Of a stretch of DNA of 10,735 bases, positions 6,629-10,735 are shown in pieces. The DNA is from an uncultured Flavobacterium sp. GTDB taxonomy: Bacteria; Bacteroidota; Bacteroidia; Flavobacteriales; Flavobacteriaceae. Position numbers and translations under genes: made by a program. The stretch lies in assembly GCF_946482535.1 (NCBI RefSeq), contig NZ_CAMLRU010000086.1, forward strand, positions 1-10,735. Direction: 5' to 3'. The notes beneath the pieces are model-generated. The model was not told the origin of the DNA. It ran no database searches and saw nothing but the letters and a program-made list of their open reading frames with translations. How positions within the stretch are numbered: position 1 is the first letter of the stretch; each line of letters begins with the position of its first letter.

Positions 6629-6726
6629 TCAAATCACTTGCATAAAGACCAAGCAAGCAACTTCCTTTTACATTACTGATTTTGCGGCTTTTTTTCAGTA
6701 TCTTTCATTGCTAAATTACCATCATC

Positions 6727-7458
6727 TTGGATTATCTCATTTATTTTATACTGTTGGCGCTATTGGCAGAAATCTTAGGTACTGTTGGTGGCTTTGGCTC
6801 ATCGCTGTTTTTTGTACCTATAGCCAGTTACTTTCTGGATTTCCATTCGGTGTTGGGCGTTACGGCTATGTTTCATGTATTAAGTAATCTTACCAAAATA
6901 GGCTTCTTCAGGCAAGGATTTGATAGGCAACTTTTGATAAATTTGGGTATTCCGGCGGTGATTTTTGTAGTCTTGGGTGCTTATCTCAGTCGGTTTATCG
7001 ACTCTCAATGGCTGGAAATGGGATTGGCTGTTTTTCTTATCGGATTGAGTCTTTTCTTTTTAACTTTTAATACTATCGTCATCAAACCAACCACACTGAA
7101 CAGTGTAACCGGAGGTATTGCTTCAGGTTTTATAGCGGGATTGATTGGAACGGGCGGCGCTATTCGCGGGATGACATTGGCCGCTTTTAATTTAAAAATG
7201 CAAGTCTTTATTGCCACCTCAGCCGTAATTGATTTGGGTATTGACGGAAGTCGTGCTATTGTTTACGGTTTGAACGGTTTTATCCATAAAGATGATTTGT
7301 ATTTGATTCCGATACTATTCGTAGTGAGCATCATCGGAACCTATATCGGAAAAAAAATACTGGAAAAAATATCGGAAACCCAGTTTAAAAAAATCGTGTT
7401 AATATTGATTTTAATAACCGGTTTGATTACGGCTTTTAGTTCCATTCAAAAGCTGTAA
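6727..7458 (+). CDS. TauE/SafE (TSUP) family membrane permease
   Basis: A 243-residue, very hydrophobic inner-membrane protein with about eight membrane segments (roughly residues 3-19, 24-38, 69-87, 96-114, 126-142, 148-167, 190-208, 222-238). The two halves repeat the glycine-rich motif of the family: EILGTVGGFGSSLFFVPIA (15-33) and IAGLIGTGGAIRGMTLAAF (136-154). Members export or import sulfur-containing anions and related organic anions such as sulfite, sulfoacetate or taurine derivatives; the substrate cannot be read from sequence. The start is TTG: an in-frame TAA at 6712-6714 closes the frame just upstream, and the first ATG (codon 48) would remove the first glycine motif. ATT at 6715 is the only other option I see and is less likely. 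Confidence 0.85.
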   Translation: MDYLIYFILLALLAEILGTVGGFGSSLFFVPIASYFLDFHSVLGVTAMFHVLSNLTKIGFFRQGFDRQLLINLGIPAVIFVVLGAYLSRFIDSQWLEMGLAVFLIGLSLFFLTFNTIVIKPTTLNSVTGGIASGFIAGLIGTGGAIRGMTLAAFNLKMQVFIATSAVIDLGIDGSRAIVYGLNGFIHKDDLYLIPILFVVSIIGTYIGKKILEKISETQFKKIVLILILITGLITAFSSIQKL

Positions 7459-7489
7459 ATAATCGTCTTAAGGTAAAAAAAAGAAGATA

Positions 7490-7502
7490 ATCGGAATCCG
7501 AT
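7490..7502. other. Small palindrome ATCGGA-A-TCCGAT in the gap after the permease
   Basis: Two 6-bp arms flank one base. No T-run follows, so it is not a terminator. The rest of 7459-7640 is AT-rich with no reading frame and no clear terminator for the permease gene. The site could be a protein-binding site or chance. Confidence 0.25.
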
Positions 7503-7640
7503 ATTGGTTAAAATCATAAGATAAAACCGTTTTATTCAGCTTATTTTCAAAACAATTAAACTACAATTAATAGCCAATTAAATATTTTTAATTACCTTTT
7601 GTCTATACATATTAACATTTTAACTAAATTAAATCGCCAA

Positions 7641-7662
7641 AAAAATAATTTAAATTATTTTT
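7641..7662. promoter_or_regulatory. 22-bp perfect AT palindrome over the promoter of the H-NOX operon
   Basis: AAAAATAATTT (7641-7651) and AAATTATTTTT (7652-7662) are exact reverse complements. The right arm overlaps the -7 box TATTTTTG (7656-7663), a position suited to a repressor. Because every base is A or T in an AT-rich gap, a chance origin is possible. Confidence 0.4.
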
Positions 7663-7663
7663 G
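7656..7663 (+). promoter_or_regulatory. Putative -7 promoter box of the response regulator/H-NOX/kinase operon
   Basis: TATTTTTG matches TAnnTTTG and ends 26 bp before the ATG at 7690. No TTTG is present at the normal -33 distance. It is the best promoter candidate for the three genes that follow with almost no spacing. Confidence 0.5.
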
Positions 7664-7689
7664 ATAACTTGTTAAACTTCAACATTCCT

Positions 7690-8103
7690 ATGAAAAAAAG
7701 CCTGAAAATACTTCTTATTGAAGATGACACTATAGAAGTGATGAAATTTATAAAGGTGTTGGAAACTTTGGGAGAAAAACATCAAATCATTGAATCCAAA
7801 AACGGAGAAGAAGCTTTAGAAATCTTAACCAATAACAAGCCTCTGCCGGATATCATTGTTTTAGATTTAAACATGCCCAAGGTTAACGGAGTGGAATTTT
7901 TGGCCACGCTGAAATCAGATATTACTTTGAAACACATACCGGCCATAGTGCTAACCACCTCCAACAATCCTAAAGACATTATGGAATGTTATAAAATAGG
8001 CATTGCCGGTTATATTTTAAAGCCGTTAAAATATGAGGATTATGTAACCAGAATAAACAAAGTTATAGAATATTGGAGTGAAAATGTATTAATAAAGGCC
8101 TAA
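7690..8103 (+). CDS. Single-domain response regulator (CheY-like)
   Basis: A 137-residue receiver domain with no output domain. The acidic pocket is Glu11, Asp12, Asp13 (LLIEDD), the phospho-acceptor Asp59 in IIVLDLNMP, the switch Thr89/Thr90 in IVLTTS and the conserved Lys111 in ILKP, so all catalytic residues are present. A TTG at 7669 would add MLNFNIP, but the ATG at 7690 begins directly before the first strand (KKSLKILLIEDD). The stop is 4 nt before the H-NOX start, and the kinase follows, so it is most likely the phosphorylation partner of that kinase. With no DNA-binding or enzymatic domain, it probably acts by protein contact or in a phosphorelay. Similar stand-alone receivers are common in this phylum. 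Confidence 0.93.
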   Translation: MKKSLKILLIEDDTIEVMKFIKVLETLGEKHQIIESKNGEEALEILTNNKPLPDIIVLDLNMPKVNGVEFLATLKSDITLKHIPAIVLTTSNNPKDIMECYKIGIAGYILKPLKYEDYVTRINKVIEYWSENVLIKA

Positions 8104-8107
8104 AGCT

Positions 8108-8656
8108 ATGTATGGAATTGTAAATAAATCCATTGAAGATTTAGTAATTAGTAATTACGGATCTGAAAAATGGAATGTGATATTAGAAAAAAGCGGCATT
8201 GAACAAAATTATTTCATCAGTAGCGAACCCTATGATGATGACATTACTTTCAAATTGGCCACTACCATAGCGACCGAGATGAACATGAGTTTGGAATCGG
8301 TATTGGTAAATTTCGGAGAATGGTGGATAGTCAAGACAACCAAAGATAAGTATTCGGGGCTCATGGAAGCCGGAGGTAACAACCTCAAAGATTTTTTAAT
8401 TAATCTGCCGTTGTTTCACAATCGCGTGATGTTGTTGTTTCCAAAGTTAACACCACCGGAATTCAAAATAAGCGACATAGAAGACAACAGCCTGCACTTG
8501 CATTACTTTTCAAAAAGAGAAGGTTTACAAGAGTTTGTTAGAGGTTTGATTCAAGGTTTAGGCCTTTTATTTGAAACAAAAGTCGAGATTGAATTGCTCA
8601 AAACAAGACAAAAAGGAGATAGTAACGAAGTTTTTAAAATAAGCTGGCCATCATAG
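8108..8656 (+). CDS. H-NOX (HNOB) haem-binding nitric oxide sensor
   Basis: A 182-residue stand-alone H-NOX domain, cytosolic, binding one b-type haem. Visible: the N-terminal MYGIVNKSIEDLV, the proximal haem ligand His104 in NLPLFHNRVM, the adjacent conserved Pro in FPKLTPPEF, and the haem-propionate motif Y-x-S-x-R at Tyr133, Ser135, Arg137 in HYFSKREGLQEFVRGLIQG. The position matching the O2-stabilising distal Tyr140 of the Thermoanaerobacter protein (Ile145 in guanylate cyclase beta1) is Phe143. No distal Tyr means NO and CO binding with O2 excluded is expected. In other bacteria such proteins control the autophosphorylation of a neighbouring kinase according to NO. Here the next gene is a kinase with an H-NOX-associated domain, overlapping by one base (TAGTG). 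The ATG follows the response regulator stop by 4 nt. Confidence 0.96.
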   Translation: MYGIVNKSIEDLVISNYGSEKWNVILEKSGIEQNYFISSEPYDDDITFKLATTIATEMNMSLESVLVNFGEWWIVKTTKDKYSGLMEAGGNNLKDFLINLPLFHNRVMLLFPKLTPPEFKISDIEDNSLHLHYFSKREGLQEFVRGLIQGLGLLFETKVEIELLKTRQKGDSNEVFKISWPS

Positions 8657-10735
8657 TGAAAAATAACGGTTTCAATTTAAGCACAACTCTTTTCAATAAA
8701 ATATTTCCCTTTTATATTTTATTGAATGAGCAATTGCAAATTATAGGTTTTGGAAAAAACATTCCTAAAATTGTGACCGGAATAGCGGAAAAGATTCCTT
8801 TTGACTCTATTTTTTCAATTGTAAGACCTCATGTCAGCAAAATCACTCCGGAAAATTTTCACCAAAACATTGATCAATTAGTCATTATAACCGCTAAAGA
8901 TTCGAGCAAAGTTACTTTGAGAGGCCAATTTGAAAAATTAGACAATACCTTTTTGTTTGTAGGATCACCTTGGTTCATCTCGATGAATGAAGTGATTGAA
9001 AGGAACCTTACACTCAATGACTTTGCCTTTCACGACCCTTTATTAGACATCTTACACATTTCTAAGAATCAGGAAATTAACTATAAAGAACTAAAAGAGC
9101 TTTTAGAAACCGTAAACGAGCAACGAAAAATACTCAAAAAAGACAAGGAAGAACTCAACAAACTTTCACTGGTAGCCAGTGCCAATAAAAACGGTGTGGT
9201 TTTATTTAAACCAAACGGAGAAATTTTGTGGTGTAATAATGCTTATTTAAATATTGTTGGGCTTCCTAATGAAGAAGTCATCGGCAAATTTATTTTAGAT
9301 TTCGGTCCTTGTAAAATTACCGAGGAAGACCAAATACAAGAAGTGCTTCGCGGTTTTAAAGAAGGAAAAATATTTGAAGGAGAAAAAGCCAATCTTACCT
9401 ACAATAACAAAACCTTCTGGTACAAAACCACCAAACAACCGGTAAGAGATGAGAACGGGAAAATCATTTACTATTTTGCGGTGATTGAAGATGTTACCCT
9501 GGAAAAAGAGCAAGAAGAAAAGCTCCAATTATTGTCTTCTATAGCCGAAAAAAACACCAGTGCAGTAATCATTTGCGACAACAAAAGCCGCATCGAATGG
9601 GTGAATGACAGTTTTACCGATATTACCGAATTCACTTTGGAAGAAGTAATCGGGAAAAAAATCAAAACAGTGTTACAAGGTCCGGAAACCGATAAAAAAA
9701 CGGTGGCCTATTTGGGAGACCATATGAAAAAAGGACTTCCGTTTAATTGTGACATTATTAATTATAAAAAATCTAAAAAGAAATATTGGTCCCGTGTTCA
9801 AGGAAGGGCACTACATGACGAAAACGGTAATGTATTGAAATATTTTACCATGCAGGAAGATATTTCATTGGAAAAAGAGTTCAACCAACATCTCCTTGAA
9901 TCCGAAAACCGTTTGTATTCCTTGATTATTAATTTGCAATCGGGGATTTTGTTGGAAGATGTCAATCGGAAAATATTATTGGTCAACAAACGATTCTGTG
10001 ACTTATTCGGAATTGACATTGACCCCGAAAAGATGAAAGGTATCGATTGCTCAGAAGCCGCCCAACAATCAAAATTTTTATTTAAAAATCCGGATAGCTT
10101 TTTAAAGCGAATTGACGAAATTTTAAAACAAAAAAGAACCGTTATAGCCGAAGATATTGAAATGGTTGACGGCAGAATCATCCAGCGCAGTTTTATTCCG
10201 ATTTATCGCGGCAAAAAATACGACGGACACTTGTGGAGTTATGATGACATCACTATCCAGAAAAAATATGAGCAAAGTCTGGAAGCGGAAAGGGAAAAAT
10301 ACAGCAACATCATCACCAATATGAATATGGGCTTGATTGAGGTAGATATTAACGACAATATTAAATTCGTCAACCAATCCTTTTCTGAGATGAGTGGCTA
10401 TTCTTCTGAAGAGCTTATCAATTCTAAGGCAGCTGAGCTCTTTTTAGAAGATAAAAACAAAAACATCATCAATTCTAAACAGGAAGTTCGCGCCAAAGGC
10501 ATATCGGATTCTTATGAAATAAAGGTTAAAATCAAGTCAAATGAAGAAAGGTATTGGCTGATTAGTGGTGCGCCAAACTATAATTTAAACGGTGAACTCA
10601 TCGGAAGTATCGGTATTCATTTTGACATTACCGAGCAAAAAAAATTAGAATTGCAAAAAGAAGAGTTGCTGAAAAGTTTGGAAAAACAAAATGAAAGTCT
10701 GAATGAATATGCCCAAATTGTATCCCACGATTTGA
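8656..10735 (+). CDS. HNOBA-PAS4 sensor histidine kinase, H-NOX partner, truncated by window end
   Basis: The first 693 residues are present. Residues about 12-135 match HNOBA: FPFYILLN (17-24), FSIVRP (53-58), LRGQ (88-91), FLFVGSPWF (99-107) and LNDFAFHDPLLDIL (120-133), the pattern seen in the middle of guanylate cyclase beta1. A coiled coil follows (about 140-172), then four PAS domains (about 172-282, 293-405, 416-537, 547-662), linked by helices ending in DVT, DIS, DIT and DIT. The last residues, NEYAQIVSHDL, are the start of the HisKA H-box with the phospho-acceptor His691; the ATPase domain lies beyond the window. No membrane segment is seen, so it is a soluble kinase able to contact H-NOX. 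The start is GTG: the frame is closed by TAA at 8635-8637, the GTG overlaps the H-NOX stop, and the first ATG (codon 110) would cut HNOBA in half. Confidence 0.93.
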   Translation, partial: MKNNGFNLSTTLFNKIFPFYILLNEQLQIIGFGKNIPKIVTGIAEKIPFDSIFSIVRPHVSKITPENFHQNIDQLVIITAKDSSKVTLRGQFEKLDNTFLFVGSPWFISMNEVIERNLTLNDFAFHDPLLDILHISKNQEINYKELKELLETVNEQRKILKKDKEELNKLSLVASANKNGVVLFKPNGEILWCNNAYLNIVGLPNEEVIGKFILDFGPCKITEEDQIQEVLRGFKEGKIFEGEKANLTYNNKTFWYKTTKQPVRDENGKIIYYFAVIEDVTLEKEQEEKLQLLSSIAEKNTSAVIICDNKSRIEWVNDSFTDITEFTLEEVIGKKIKTVLQGPETDKKTVAYLGDHMKKGLPFNCDIINYKKSKKKYWSRVQGRALHDENGNVLKYFTMQEDISLEKEFNQHLLESENRLYSLIINLQSGILLEDVNRKILLVNKRFCDLFGIDIDPEKMKGIDCSEAAQQSKFLFKNPDSFLKRIDEILKQKRTVIAEDIEMVDGRIIQRSFIPIYRGKKYDGHLWSYDDITIQKKYEQSLEAEREKYSNIITNMNMGLIEVDINDNIKFVNQSFSEMSGYSSEELINSKAAELFLEDKNKNIINSKQEVRAKGISDSYEIKVKIKSNEERYWLISGAPNYNLNGELIGSIGIHFDITEQKKLELQKEELLKSLEKQNESLNEYAQIVSHDL

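Noticed and set aside
6637..6657. CTTGC/GCAAG inverted repeat after the DinB gene as a terminator
   Set aside because: The stem is only 5 bp and the following sequence is not a T-tract.
7521..7535. ATAAAA-CCG-TTTTAT hairpin as terminator of the permease gene
   Set aside because: The stem is only A-T pairs, and no T-run follows beyond the arm.
9533..9868. Blue-light LOV photoreceptor in the kinase
   Set aside because: The motif LQGPETD is present, but the adduct-forming cysteine is absent.
9295..10377. Open frames on the minus strand opposite the histidine kinase
   Set aside because: They show low-complexity Phe/Ile/Ser-rich translations typical of antisense reading of Lys/Glu/Asn-rich coding DNA, and no start or family signals.

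Overview
The window looks like a piece of a Flavobacteriaceae (Bacteroidota) chromosome, probably Flavobacterium or a close relative. The evidence is a low-GC sequence, A-rich leaders without Shine-Dalgarno sites, several TAnnTTTG (-7 type) promoter boxes, a secreted protein with a type IX secretion (T9SS) C-terminal sorting domain, and protein sequences of flavobacterial character. No sequence search could be run; all family calls come from reading motifs.

Left edge (1-358): the last 15 codons of what looks like a REP-associated (IS200-like, Y1) transposase, then a perfect 22-bp GC-rich palindrome of REP type, then a gene-free stretch that can fold into a long nested hairpin and ends in a strong intrinsic terminator (a possible small RNA). 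Positions 359-2192 (minus strand) hold a two-gene pseudouridine-salvage operon: a PfkB-family kinase (psuK-like) followed, with an 8-nt overlap, by pseudouridine-5'-phosphate glycosidase (psuG). Divergently, 2309-2839 encodes a cytoplasmic YceI-family protein, closed by a terminator that is almost identical to the one at 299-331.

Middle (2840-7458, all plus strand): a T9SS-exported beta-propeller-like protein; hemN (oxygen-independent coproporphyrinogen III oxidase), preceded by a 14-bp CRP/FNR-type palindrome centred about 41 bp upstream of the predicted transcription start; ten tandem heptamers (WTGGTTG) starting at the base after the hemN stop; a DinB-family protein; and a TauE/SafE-type membrane permease with a TTG start.

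Right part (7690-10735, plus strand): a compact operon of a single-domain response regulator, a stand-alone H-NOX haem sensor, and a large histidine kinase cut by the window end. The kinase begins with an HNOBA (H-NOX-associated) domain and coiled coil, followed by four PAS domains and the start of the phospho-acceptor helix. H-NOX plus HNOBA plus coiled coil is the sensor half of animal soluble guanylate cyclase, here split over two genes and joined to a kinase output. The H-NOX distal-pocket position is Phe instead of the O2-stabilising Tyr, so an NO sensor is predicted. An O2-independent haem-synthesis gene with an FNR/DNR-like site lies in the same window, which suggests (inference only) adaptation to low oxygen and nitric oxide.
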